DNA of 64,000 nt from JAXGMQ01 sp040768585. GTDB lineage: Bacteria > Caldisericota > Caldisericia > JAAYUI01. The stretch spans positions 868,001 through 932,000 of the forward strand of contig JAXGMQ010000001.1 of NCBI GenBank assembly GCA_040768585.1, in the 5' to 3' direction. Position numbers and translations under genes: made by a program. Below, piece after piece: positions 9,294-17,043 of this stretch. The notes beneath the pieces were generated by a model, which was given only the letters and a program-made list of their open reading frames with translations, was not told the DNA's origin and ran no database searches. Position 1 is the first letter of the stretch; each line of letters begins with the position of its first letter.

Positions 9294-9596
9294 ATGGATT
9301 CAAATACTGACACTCCAAAGAAATGCTTTGAGAGTAATTCTCAGAGGTGTAGCTTTTGTCATAGATTTTCGGCGAAGGACAAAACAAGCTCAAGAAGAGA
9401 AGATAAACCGCTCATCAGATTATGGATGGACAGTGATATCGCAACAGTTTGCGGCAAACCAACCGTTATGCAAACCCCCGTGAAGCTTTTGCGGGGGATG
9501 CCGCAAGCGTCGGTGCAGTGGCTGTGCCAGACATTGGGGTTTGTGTGCGAGTATGATATCGACAAAAAACTAATCCAGATTTGGAGGGGGAAATGA
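9294..9596 (+). CDS. Small protein with a stalk-domain-like C-terminus, tail cassette
   Basis: 100 residues. The N-terminal 40 are polar and contain CSFCHRF. From about residue 42 the pattern LWMDSDIATVCGKPTV, then PVKLLRGMPQASVQWLCQTLGF and DIDKKLIQIW follows the 'copper amine oxidase N-terminal-like' stalk repeat. In that repeat, xVNG, then PxxxxGRxxVPxRxxxExLGxxVxWD and a closing beta strand, recur. The same repeat ends several secreted host proteins in this window. The start is uncertain; an internal ATG at 9426 would leave only the stalk-like part. The stop overlaps the next start (ATGA), which ties it to the holin-like gene. It could bind the cell wall during lysis or be captured from the host. 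Confidence 0.5.
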   Translation: MDSNTDTPKKCFESNSQRCSFCHRFSAKDKTSSRREDKPLIRLWMDSDIATVCGKPTVMQTPVKLLRGMPQASVQWLCQTLGFVCEYDIDKKLIQIWRGK

Positions 9597-9880
9597 TTGA
9601 GGAGATTTTATTGGCTGTGGGGTTTTTGACCCCGATTACAGAGAGAGTGGTGGAGGCTACCAAGCAGCTCCTGCCAGGAGTGGACAGGAGAATTATCGCA
9701 ACGGTTGCGGGACTCGCCCTAGCTCCACTTGTGTGGTGGCTACACGGAGGGATGCTCATCTGGTCGTGCCTGGTTGCAGGCGCTCTTGTGAGTCTGCCTT
9801 CAGGGTTACTTCACGACCTGCTCTCGCTGCTTCAGACTATCAAGGATAATAGTCAGAAGAGGTTGGTGTTGGGGAAGTAG
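9593..9880 (+). CDS. Holin-like small membrane protein
   Basis: 95 residues from ATG 9593, which overlaps the preceding stop (ATGA) and has GGAGGGGG just upstream. It has two hydrophobic segments (IIATVAGLALAPLVWWLHGG and MLIWSCLVAGALVSLPSGLL) after an amphipathic N-terminus, and a basic C-terminal tail (KDNSQKRLVLGK). Small size, two to three membrane spans and position at the end of a tail cassette suggest a holin, which forms pores that release a lytic enzyme. No endolysin gene is next to it. The cassette ends here, followed by a hairpin. Confidence 0.5.
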   Translation: MIEEILLAVGFLTPITERVVEATKQLLPGVDRRIIATVAGLALAPLVWWLHGGMLIWSCLVAGALVSLPSGLLHDLLSLLQTIKDNSQKRLVLGK

Positions 9881-9916
9881 TGGTGTAGAAGAAAATGGTA
9901 GTGGTTTAGAAAGTTT

Positions 9917-9965
9917 ATGCCCATGCTTAAGGGATTGCTTGATTGCTTTGAGTATGGGCATTTCT
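9917..9965 (+). terminator. Probable terminator of the tail cassette
   Basis: ATGCCCAT (9917-9924) pairs with ATGGGCAT (9954-9961), and the stem can be extended inward with wobble pairs. The loop is long and the T run after it is short (TTTCTTT), so termination is likely but not strong. It is placed between the last cassette gene and the lipoprotein promoter. Confidence 0.5.
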
Positions 9966-10051
9966 TTGAGAAATGCTAGATTTATTCTAAACAGATTTTG
10001 ATTCTATGATTTTGATATCCGAATCTTAGCTTTGTGCAATCTGTATTATGT

Positions 10052-10080
10052 GTGGAAAAATGTATCAATTTGAATATAAT
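10052..10080 (+). promoter_or_regulatory. Candidate promoter of the lipoprotein gene
   Basis: A perfect -10 box, TATAAT (10075-10080), with a weak -35 (GTGGAA, 17-bp spacer). The start codon is about 45 bp downstream behind an AGGAGG box. It is the only good box between the cassette hairpin and the gene. Confidence 0.5.
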
Positions 10081-10125
10081 GATCGTGGTGTGGAATTTGA
10101 GTTTTTTATGTTTTAGGAGGGCATG

Positions 10126-11298
10126 ATGAGAAAATTATTGGTTGTGTCACTTGTTCTGCTTTTGCTTGCCGCTTGCCAGCCAGACGTTGGCGATGTTGGC
10201 AAAGAAGAAACGACTGCAGATCAAGATTCTAAGATATCTCAAACACTAAGTGATACGACAACTACATCAGACGACAAATCACAATCTCTCATAGGCAAAA
10301 CAATAATCCTAGAAAGAGAAAACGTCATATCAGTAATAGATGGTGCAACAATAGAAGCAAAGATTGATATTGATGAATCAGAAGAGAATGAAGAACTGAA
10401 ACAGTTTACTCTCATGTTATCATGTGTAAGGTGTCATCAGGAATATGATCAGCTATGTTACTACAATGCAATAGAGTTCACCAAAGAGTTTCTGTTTCTA
10501 GACCAATACTCCAACAAAGAAGATGCAGATAAGTACAGCTTCTACTTTGAGGTGTTGAGGGTTAATGGTGATGGATTGTGGGGATATTTGTTTGGTGGAA
10601 CAGAGGAACAGGCAGAGGGATCTGATGATAAATTTGATTATTATAAGAGAGCAAACAATCTATTCGATGAGCTGATTTTACAGGAACTATCATACATATG
10701 CATGTCCGATATTTCTGAAGAATCAGAATATATTTTACTACATAGCTCATTAGATTTATTGGAACTTATGTTTGAGTTAGGTGATGAATCATATGCCCCT
10801 TCTATCTTCTCGCCAACACTTAACGATGGTTCATTCTCTATTACTATCAATCCAGATGAGTCTGACAGAGAAGAGACTGGTCCACTGGGTGACCATATTC
10901 GCATAGAATACACATCAGAAGAAACAGATGAATTCAATCTAACTGGGTACTCTATAATGGATGAGAGCAAAGAGAATAGATTCTTCTTCCCAAACATCAC
11001 CCTCAAAAAAGACAAAGATACGGGTAAGTTTGAAACACTAGATATCTACACTGGTATAAGTGAATCAGCAAAGACAGATTGGAAAATAGAAGAAACAGAT
11101 ACAGGATACAAAACATACATATGCTCAGAAGATAGATGGCTCAAACCAGATGGTGAGATGGTCTACCTGAGAAACCCAAACAGAGAGATAGAGTGTTGGG
11201 TGTATTGGACAGGAGAGGAGACGGTTTCCGGAGACGACCTGATTGATTTCATTGGTTCAAAAATTGGAGATGTAGGAGCAACCACCGTGTTCCCATAA
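10126..11298 (+). CDS. Secreted lipoprotein of unknown function
   Basis: About 390 residues. AGGAGG is 5 nt from the ATG at 10126 and only 2 nt from the ATG at 10123, so 10126 is preferred. The N-terminus (RKLLVVSLVLLLLAAC) is a lipoprotein signal with lipobox LAAC, so the mature protein is lipid-anchored outside the membrane. A Ser/Thr/Asp-rich linker (about residues 20-55) precedes an acidic globular part. The pair CVRCHQEYDQLC in the middle could form disulfides or bind metal. No family recognised. Composition is richer in A+T than the cassette before it. An 81-bp remnant of a second lipoprotein signal peptide lies just downstream. Confidence 0.7.
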   Translation: MRKLLVVSLVLLLLAACQPDVGDVGKEETTADQDSKISQTLSDTTTTSDDKSQSLIGKTIILERENVISVIDGATIEAKIDIDESEENEELKQFTLMLSCVRCHQEYDQLCYYNAIEFTKEFLFLDQYSNKEDADKYSFYFEVLRVNGDGLWGYLFGGTEEQAEGSDDKFDYYKRANNLFDELILQELSYICMSDISEESEYILLHSSLDLLELMFELGDESYAPSIFSPTLNDGSFSITINPDESDREETGPLGDHIRIEYTSEETDEFNLTGYSIMDESKENRFFFPNITLKKDKDTGKFETLDIYTGISESAKTDWKIEETDTGYKTYICSEDRWLKPDGEMVYLRNPNREIECWVYWTGEETVSGDDLIDFIGSKIGDVGATTVFP

Positions 11299-11353
11299 GC
11301 GCAAAAGTCCACTGACATAAACATCAAACATACGAAAACCACACTATTCCTAA

Positions 11354-11434
11354 CTCCTCATCACCATACTGCTGACAGCATGTCAACCAGGTGATACAGG
11401 AGCTAATGTTAACATCGACACCACACTCATATAG
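11354..11434 (+). pseudogene. Remnant of a lipoprotein gene (signal peptide and lipobox only)
   Basis: Between two genes, the frame from 11354 reads LLITILLTACQPGDTGANVN and stops at TAG 11432-11434. It is a lipoprotein signal end with lipobox LTAC, and LTACQPGD is close to LAACQPDV of the intact lipoprotein upstream. There is no start codon in frame; a TAA lies directly before it. A second hydrophobic frame runs into it from upstream, as expected after a frameshift. It is best read as the decayed start of a duplicated lipoprotein gene. The similarity could also be chance over so short a stretch. Confidence 0.4.
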
Positions 11435-11761
11435 TTACGGGGTTAGCTCTTTCACCCTCGGCTCATTTCCAAAATATGTCTTTTTGAATCTCACTTTAAC
11501 GGTGTCACCTTTTGAGATGGCGTTATAGACATCTTGTTCAACACTCTGCATTGTCTCAATACCTTCCACCTTGACAGTAACTCTGTAGATTAAAACACCC
11601 ATACGTCCTACAATATTTTTTCCCACAACAAGAGCATCGCACTCGAAATCTCCATATTCAATCACGCCAGCAAGATTCACAAGGATTAGAGCTACGATAA
11701 GAACAGCCACCACCACAAAAAGCCACTTCCCAACATTTATGTTTTTCATTCCAATTGCCAT
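11435..11761 (-). CDS. Small membrane-anchored protein, unknown function
   Basis: 108 residues. Start at 11761 chosen because GGAGG lies 6 nt upstream. One N-terminal membrane segment (WLFVVVAVLIVALILVNLAG) is followed by a beta-rich domain of about 70 residues (IYRVTVKVEGIETMQSVEQ, then GDTVKVRFKKTYFG). The segment order fits a DUF3592-like fold (a membrane helix, then strands with a short 'GDxVxVxY' turn), but the match is too short to be sure. Its 3' end touches the lipoprotein remnant on the other strand. Confidence 0.55.
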   Translation of the reverse strand: MAIGMKNINVGKWLFVVVAVLIVALILVNLAGVIEYGDFECDALVVGKNIVGRMGVLIYRVTVKVEGIETMQSVEQDVYNAISKGDTVKVRFKKTYFGNEPRVKELTP

Positions 11762-11922
11762 CTTTTGCCTCCACTATATATGACACGGGGAATATGGGAA
11801 TGTTTGATATTTTATATCATGATTGATTTTCTACTAATTGGACAATAGAAGGAGTTGAATAACTCATAGTTTTTTATAATAATCACTTAGAGAAGAGTCG
11901 ATTTTATTGGATTTCACTTTGT

Positions 11923-12801
11923 TTATGGAACAGATTCTTCAGTGCCATAATATTTATCGAACCACATTTGCAAGATAATATCTTCAACCTCTTCTTTTGA
12001 CCAACCCAATGCAATTCCTTCCTCAATCTGCTCAGTCATATGAGGATTATCAAAATCAGTTGTTCCCCAATAGTCCTGTATTCCATCTCCACCTAATCCA
12101 TACCACCTACCATCTGATGTGAACATATTGATACACAACCCATCATATGGTGTTTGAGTTTCTGTTGTCTCTCCATGCATATGCTCATAATCAACTATTG
12201 ATGCTTCAAAGAAAGAATTATTTCTATTGTCTGTTCTACTTTGTGTGCTTTCAAAATTATTCAAATCTGAAAAGGATAATTTCGCTTGCTTATCATCAAT
12301 CCCAAAATTCAACCTTATCACAACATCAGGCTTTGAGGTGGAATCAAAAAAGCTGTAGTTTGCATACATACCAGGTTCATTGGATGATTTATCCAAGACA
12401 GGCATTTCATTGTCTTCTCCTGTTGCACCCACAAAATTCAGCCACTCATTCCAAAACTCCTCCCCCTTTGTCTCATCACATATTTTATCTCCAACTCCAT
12501 TTTGCTTGTCTTTTGGTGCTGTGAAGAAATTCACTGTGTGGTTTTCCTCATCCTCGTCAGCTATTCCATAGCCAACAAGAGCCAAGTCGCCACTCTCATT
12601 TTTTGCAAAAAATGAGAAACTCACAGTTTGTATGAAATCTTCTGAATCGACAATTTCTTTGCCAAATTCAGCTTTCGTCAGCAAAATCTCTTCTTTTTTT
12701 GTGTCATTTTCTGCAAAACCAAATAAATAGACTGCTAAAAATAACAACACCAAAACCACAGCAACAGCAAGAATCCACTTCACTGCTCTACTAGATTTCA
12801 T
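11923..12801 (-). CDS. Membrane-anchored extracellular protein, unknown function
   Basis: 292 residues; ATG preceded by GAGGGGG. The N-terminus (WILAVAVVLVLLFLAVYLFG) is an uncleaved-looking membrane anchor, so the acidic remainder is probably outside. It has alternating strands (TVSFSFFAKNESGDLALVGYG), many Asn, Asp and Glu, and a Trp/Tyr-rich end (GWSKEEVEDIILQMWFDKYYG). No domain recognised. It is A+T-rich, as are the neighbouring lipoprotein and 108-residue gene. These three unknowns form a small accessory island between the tail cassette and the purine operon. Confidence 0.6.
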   Translation of the reverse strand: MKSSRAVKWILAVAVVLVLLFLAVYLFGFAENDTKKEEILLTKAEFGKEIVDSEDFIQTVSFSFFAKNESGDLALVGYGIADEDEENHTVNFFTAPKDKQNGVGDKICDETKGEEFWNEWLNFVGATGEDNEMPVLDKSSNEPGMYANYSFFDSTSKPDVVIRLNFGIDDKQAKLSFSDLNNFESTQSRTDNRNNSFFEASIVDYEHMHGETTETQTPYDGLCINMFTSDGRWYGLGGDGIQDYWGTTDFDNPHMTEQIEEGIALGWSKEEVEDIILQMWFDKYYGTEESVP

Positions 12802-12888
12802 TCATATCCCCCTCTACTACTTTTTGTATGCAAAACAATCACAAACTTTAGTTAAACTTTTCAGGACTAAATTATGAACTATCCAGGT

Positions 12889-14520
12889 TTACATCCTCTC
12901 CGGCGCACTCACCCCCAAAATCTCAAGACAAGACTTAAGTACGGCTCTTGTTGAGCTAACAAGCTTCATGCGCCTTGCAGCAACAATATCTTCTTCGCCC
13001 AAGACCCTGCAGTCGTGGTAGAAGCTGTGGAATGCAGCTGCCAAACGCTCAGCATAGCTGCAAATCCTGTTTGGAGCGCGCATTGTGGCAGCTTGTCGAA
13101 CCTCATCAGGGAACCACATAAGCTCACGAGCAAGCCCAACCTCAGCGTCACCCTCAAACCCAGCAAAATCCACATCAGCGATGCCAGCTGCCCTCTCATC
13201 ATCCATGATGGCGCAGCAGCGGACATGGGCATACTGGACGTAGTAGACAGGGTTTTCCATCGTCTTTTTCTTGGCAAGGTCAAGGTCAAAGTTCAGGTGA
13301 GTGTCAGACGATCTCATGAGGTAGAAGTATCTGGCGGCGTCCTTGCCCACCTCTTCAAGCAGCTCTTCGAGCGTGACAAACTCACCACTGCTCTTACTCA
13401 TCTTGACCTGTTTGCCGTCTCGGAACAGGTGCACCAGCTGATAAAGGTGGAACTCAAGCTTGTTCTTGTCATAGCCAAGCGCTTCAAGCCCCGCGTACAT
13501 CGGGCCTGTGTGTCCGTGGTGGTCAGCCCCCATAAGGTTTATCATGTGAACATAGCCCCTGGCGAACTTATTTCTGTGATAGGCGATATCGGTTGCGGTG
13601 TAGGTTGGATCACCGTTTGATTTGATGATGACAAAATCCTTATCGTCTCCCAACTCGGTCGACTTCATCCAGACAGCACCATCCTCTTTGTAGAGAAATC
13701 CCTTCGAATCAAGGTCTTTGATTGCCTGATCTATCTCACCGCTCTCTACCATCGAGGTCTCAAGAAACCACCTGTCAAACACAATCCCAAAATCCTCAAA
13801 AACCTTGCGCTGCCAAGCAATCATGCGAGCAACAGCTTCGGTTCTGAAAAACTCATTCCTTGCATCATCGTTCATCTCAAGGGGTTTGTTTCCAAGTTCC
13901 GCTCTCATCTCTTTGGCGATATCGAGCAGATACTCGCCTGGGTAGCCCTCTTCTGGCAACTCGCAGCTCTCTCCGCCTGCTTGCCTGTAGCGAATCTCAA
14001 GAGACTTTCCGAGGTGACCAATCTTTGCCCCACGGTCATTGACATAAAACTCTCTGTCCACCTTGTAGCCAATCCACTCAAGCAGCCTTGAAATAGAGTC
14101 ACCAAGAGGAGCGCCACGACCATTTGCAACAGTCACTGGGCCCGTTGGGTTTGCTGAGACAAACTCAACTTGCATTGGCTGACTCTGCCCGACATCCCAC
14201 CTGCCAAAACCAGGCTTTTCGCAAAACTCCACAAATCTCTTAAACATTGCCTGATTAAAGTAGAAATTCACAAAGCCAGGCCCTGCAATCTCAACCTTGT
14301 CAAATGGAGATGGGTCAGTATGTGAGATCAGCTCCTCGGCAATCATCCTTGGTGCTTTCCTCAGTTGTTTTGAGAGCGTCATCGCAACATTGGTCGAAAG
14401 GTCTCCATGATCAGGAGTGTCTGGTCTTATAACCTCTACCCTAGCATCAAAAACGCCCATCTTTTCGAGGGCGTTTTGTATATTTACTTCGAGAAAATTC
14501 TTTACACTGTGTTCGTTCAA
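12889..14520 (-). CDS. argS: Arginyl-tRNA synthetase
   Basis: 543 residues, class Ia synthetase that charges tRNA-Arg. The N-terminal tRNA-recognition domain (NVAMTLSKQLRKAPRMIAEEL) is followed by the catalytic core with VEFVSANPTGPVTVANGRG, the KMSKS loop (GKQVKMSKSSGEFVTLEELL), and the C-terminal DALR anticodon-binding helices (ENPVYYVQYAHVRCC). The usual HIGH-type box (HVGH) is TVAN here, so both histidines are replaced, while the surrounding ANPTGP...GRG is kept. A TTG start is used: it overlaps the TGA stop of the BON-domain gene (TTGA), with GGAG 8 nt upstream. It is the last gene of the purine operon transcript. Confidence 0.93.
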   Translation of the reverse strand: MNEHSVKNFLEVNIQNALEKMGVFDARVEVIRPDTPDHGDLSTNVAMTLSKQLRKAPRMIAEELISHTDPSPFDKVEIAGPGFVNFYFNQAMFKRFVEFCEKPGFGRWDVGQSQPMQVEFVSANPTGPVTVANGRGAPLGDSISRLLEWIGYKVDREFYVNDRGAKIGHLGKSLEIRYRQAGGESCELPEEGYPGEYLLDIAKEMRAELGNKPLEMNDDARNEFFRTEAVARMIAWQRKVFEDFGIVFDRWFLETSMVESGEIDQAIKDLDSKGFLYKEDGAVWMKSTELGDDKDFVIIKSNGDPTYTATDIAYHRNKFARGYVHMINLMGADHHGHTGPMYAGLEALGYDKNKLEFHLYQLVHLFRDGKQVKMSKSSGEFVTLEELLEEVGKDAARYFYLMRSSDTHLNFDLDLAKKKTMENPVYYVQYAHVRCCAIMDDERAAGIADVDFAGFEGDAEVGLARELMWFPDEVRQAATMRAPNRICSYAERLAAAFHSFYHDCRVLGEEDIVAARRMKLVSSTRAVLKSCLEILGVSAPERM

Positions 14521-15428
14521 ACTCTAGGCTCCAATTCCATATAAACTCTGTCAACACCATCAATCTGTGAGACCAATGCCTCAGCGGCAATCATCTCTTT
14601 TGTTGTCTTTACATATCCTCTGAGGAATACGTTACCACCAATGACTGTGGTTTTGATGTCTCTGGCTCTCACATCCTTCGAGTCCTTGATACCCTTTTCG
14701 ATGATTTTTTTCAACTTGTCATCGTTGTTCTCACTATCTCCATGAAGACGAATTCCATTGACGACTTGTTTGACCCCGTAGACACTTGAGGCAACATCAG
14801 AGGCATCTTTGGTTGAGGATTCATCAGCAGCGTTTCCGCTCAGGAAAACTGTTCCATTTTTTGCAAAGACCTGAAGGTGATAAATCTTGATTTTTGCATT
14901 TGCGCTCAAGTCAAAAATGACGGCATTCGCCAAATCAATATCCCTGATCTGGACAGGGATTCTCATCTTATCAATAACCTTTTTTACGCCAGGTGTTTCC
15001 TTTGCCAAATCGATTGCAGCCTCTCGAGCGTGGGCATTGCTGATTTTTCCTACAATGGTTATGACTCCACCATCTGAGATACCTGAAATACTCGTCTCCT
15101 TTGGCAGGAATTTGGCCAAAGACTCTGCAAACAACTCGGCAATATCATCATCCTCAATCGCTCTTTTTGCACCCGTGGTCTCACCCTTTATTTCAATCAG
15201 ACCTGAATCTCTGAGTTGATCGATTGCATCAATCAGAGTCTTTCTTGGCGCGTCCTCCAGCACAGTTGGTAGCTCCACAATAACAGTTCCATCTTTGAGT
15301 GTGACTGAATACCCTTCGATTTTTCTCTTTTCTAGCAGCGTTGTCAATCTCCTCGCCACCTGTCTGGCGGTTCGATTATCACGACGGTCACCATAGATCA
15401 TTCTGTTTGTGTTTCTTGTGTGCCCCAA
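14517..15428 (-). CDS. BON-domain protein with three to four repeats
   Basis: 303 residues; TTG start, 6 nt after GGAGGTG. Three clear BON-type repeats (about residues 90-165, 165-240 and 240-303) each run helix, 'DGGVITIVGKI', helix, 'PGVKKVIDKM'. Examples are GTVFLSGNAADES...VKQVVNGI and GNVFLRGYVKTTK...VDRVYMEL. The first 85 residues (TLKDGTVIVELPTVLED) may be a fourth, divergent one. BON domains (OsmY family) are thought to bind membranes or surfaces, usually in the periplasm. This protein has no signal peptide, so it is probably cytoplasmic or membrane-associated from inside. It lies between purQ and argS and overlaps argS by 4 bases. Its role there is unknown. Confidence 0.75.
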   Translation of the reverse strand: MGHTRNTNRMIYGDRRDNRTARQVARRLTTLLEKRKIEGYSVTLKDGTVIVELPTVLEDAPRKTLIDAIDQLRDSGLIEIKGETTGAKRAIEDDDIAELFAESLAKFLPKETSISGISDGGVITIVGKISNAHAREAAIDLAKETPGVKKVIDKMRIPVQIRDIDLANAVIFDLSANAKIKIYHLQVFAKNGTVFLSGNAADESSTKDASDVASSVYGVKQVVNGIRLHGDSENNDDKLKKIIEKGIKDSKDVRARDIKTTVIGGNVFLRGYVKTTKEMIAAEALVSQIDGVDRVYMELEPRV

Positions 15429-15451
15429 CTGTCACCTCCAATTCTAGTGAA

Positions 15452-16099
15452 TTATCCAACAAACATGGGCAGTCCATCTGCCGAACCCGTGATGAGCTCT
15501 CCGGCTCTCTCAGGGTGCGGCATCATTCCAACAACGTTTCCTTCTCTGTTGCAAATACCGGCAATATCATGAATAGAACCATTCGGATTCACTCCATGAT
15601 ACCGAAACACTATCTGATCATTCTTGATAAGGTTCTCAAGCCCTATTGGGTCGATATGATACCTACCCTCGTTATGGGCAATCGGAACCTTTAATATCTG
15701 ACCTTTCGCAAGATTTTTTGTGAATGGCGTTCTTGTGGTGACTGTCTCAATCTCAATCCACCTGGACTCAAATCTTAGGGTGTCATTTTGAAGCAGTGCT
15801 CCAGGAAGCAATCCCGACTCTGTGAGGATCTGGAAGCCGTTGCAGATGCCAATAACCTTACCGCCACTTGCGGCAAAGCGCTTCACCTCGTCCATGACGA
15901 CAGAGAACTGCGCGATGGCTCCAGAGCGAAGATAATCACCATACGAGAATCCTCCTGGGATGATTATCATGTCGGCGCCATTTATATCAGACGAATCATG
16001 CCAGATAGGGAAAGACTGGTTGCCAGCAACCTTGCCTGCCGTCCAAAGCGCGTCTGTGTCGCAGTTTGAGCCTGGGAAAACAACAACTCCAACCTTCAT
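15452..16099 (-). CDS. purQ: Phosphoribosylformylglycinamidine synthase subunit PurQ (glutaminase)
   Basis: 215 residues. ATG at 16099 is chosen because GAGGG lies 8 nt upstream and it begins one base after the purS stop. PurQ supplies ammonia from glutamine to PurL in the fourth step of purine synthesis. Motifs of the class-I glutaminase: PGSNCDTD at the N-terminus, PGGFSYGDYLRSG, the nucleophile loop GKVIGICNGFQIL (Cys), and near the C-terminus GMMPHPERAGE with the catalytic His and Glu. Its partner PurS is directly upstream; the large subunit PurL is not in the window. Confidence 0.95.
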   Translation of the reverse strand: MKVGVVVFPGSNCDTDALWTAGKVAGNQSFPIWHDSSDINGADMIIIPGGFSYGDYLRSGAIAQFSVVMDEVKRFAASGGKVIGICNGFQILTESGLLPGALLQNDTLRFESRWIEIETVTTRTPFTKNLAKGQILKVPIAHNEGRYHIDPIGLENLIKNDQIVFRYHGVNPNGSIHDIAGICNREGNVVGMMPHPERAGELITGSADGLPMFVG

Positions 16100-16100
16100 G

Positions 16101-16352
16101 CTAGTTTCCCTCAATCAGTCTAACAGAAAATACTTCCATAACGGGGTTTGCAAGAAGCTTATTTGAAACCTCACGGGCAATTTCAAGAGCCTTTTCGGGG
16201 GAGGGAGCGTCGATATCCATGACGATGCTTTTGCCAACTCTTGCTGATTTTACCATGTCATAGCTCATATGAGAAAGAGCCCTCTGGACTGTCTTGCCCT
16301 GTGGGTCGAGAATGTCTGGTTTCAATGAAACTGTGACCTCTACTTTATGCAC
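16101..16352 (-). CDS. purS: Phosphoribosylformylglycinamidine synthase subunit PurS
   Basis: 83 residues from a GTG at 16352, with GGAGG 7 nt upstream. The longer frame overlaps purC deeply and is not used. The sequence VHKVEVTVSLKPDILDPQGK, then AREVSNKLLANPVMEVF matches PurS, the small subunit that forms the three-part FGAM synthase complex with PurQ and PurL. It overlaps the end of purC by 8 bases and ends one base before purQ. Translation of C, S and Q is therefore probably coupled. Confidence 0.92.
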   Translation of the reverse strand: MHKVEVTVSLKPDILDPQGKTVQRALSHMSYDMVKSARVGKSIVMDIDAPSPEKALEIAREVSNKLLANPVMEVFSVRLIEGN

Positions 16353-17043
16353 CTGTAATCCTCCTTGCCACCTCTTCATACGCCTCAAGCACACCACCAA
16401 GGTCTCGCCTGAAACGATCTTTGTCCATCTTCTCACCTGTTTTGACATCCCAGAGCCTGCAGGTGTCAGGTGTCCACTCATCAGCTAGGATTACCTCACC
16501 CTTGTGAAGACCAAACTCAAGCTTGAAATCAACAAGTGTCAGGCCAACCTCTTTCCAGAAATTTGTCATGTGCATGTTGATTGAGAACGCAAGCTCCTCA
16601 ATCCTGGCAAGCTGAGCAGGAGTTGCCCAACCAAAGAGGATCGCATGATTCTTGCATATGAAGGGGTCGTGAAGCTCATCGTTCTTGTAGCAGAACTCTA
16701 TGAGTGGTTCATCAAGCTTTTTGCCCTCTTCAAGCCCAAATCTCTTGCAGATTGAGCCTGCAAGGTAGTTTCTGATGATGACCTCAATTGGGAGGATCTT
16801 GCAACTCTTCACCTTGTGAGAGTCTGGCGGAACAAGCTCGATGAAGTGATTTGGCACACCATGAGAGGCGAGATACTTCATGATGACGGATGATATCTTT
16901 GCGTTTATCTCACCCTTGCTCGCCATTGTACCATGCTTCGTTCCATCAAACGCCGTTAAGTCATTCTTGAACTTCGCGATCAAAACGTCGGGGTCATCGG
17001 TTTTATATAGAATCTTCGCCTTGCCCTCATATAGGGTTTCCAT
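16345..17043 (-). CDS. purC: SAICAR synthetase
   Basis: 232 residues from ATG 17043, which overlaps the purB stop (TGATG) and has GGAGG 7 nt upstream. The enzyme joins aspartate to CAIR using ATP, giving SAICAR. Diagnostic pieces: LYEGKAKILYKTDDPD, FKNDLTAFDGTKHG, the signature IEVIIRNYLAGSICKRFG, and LVDFKLEFGLHKGEVILADE followed by DTCRLWD. The length is as usual for the short bacterial form. It is followed by purS, which gives the order B-C-S-Q. Confidence 0.95.
   Translation of the reverse strand: METLYEGKAKILYKTDDPDVLIAKFKNDLTAFDGTKHGTMASKGEINAKISSVIMKYLASHGVPNHFIELVPPDSHKVKSCKILPIEVIIRNYLAGSICKRFGLEEGKKLDEPLIEFCYKNDELHDPFICKNHAILFGWATPAQLARIEELAFSINMHMTNFWKEVGLTLVDFKLEFGLHKGEVILADEWTPDTCRLWDVKTGEKMDKDRFRRDLGGVLEAYEEVARRITGA

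Noticed and set aside
4865..9880. Reassigned TGA codon (genetic code 4 or 25) for the cassette
   Set aside because: TGA is used as normal stop by cassette genes (for example at 9282-9284 and 9594-9596) and by host genes, so one in-frame TGA is not a code change.
13015..13620. 201-residue plus-strand frame inside argS
   Set aside because: It is antisense to conserved synthetase codons and reads as a shadow; no family features or start site.
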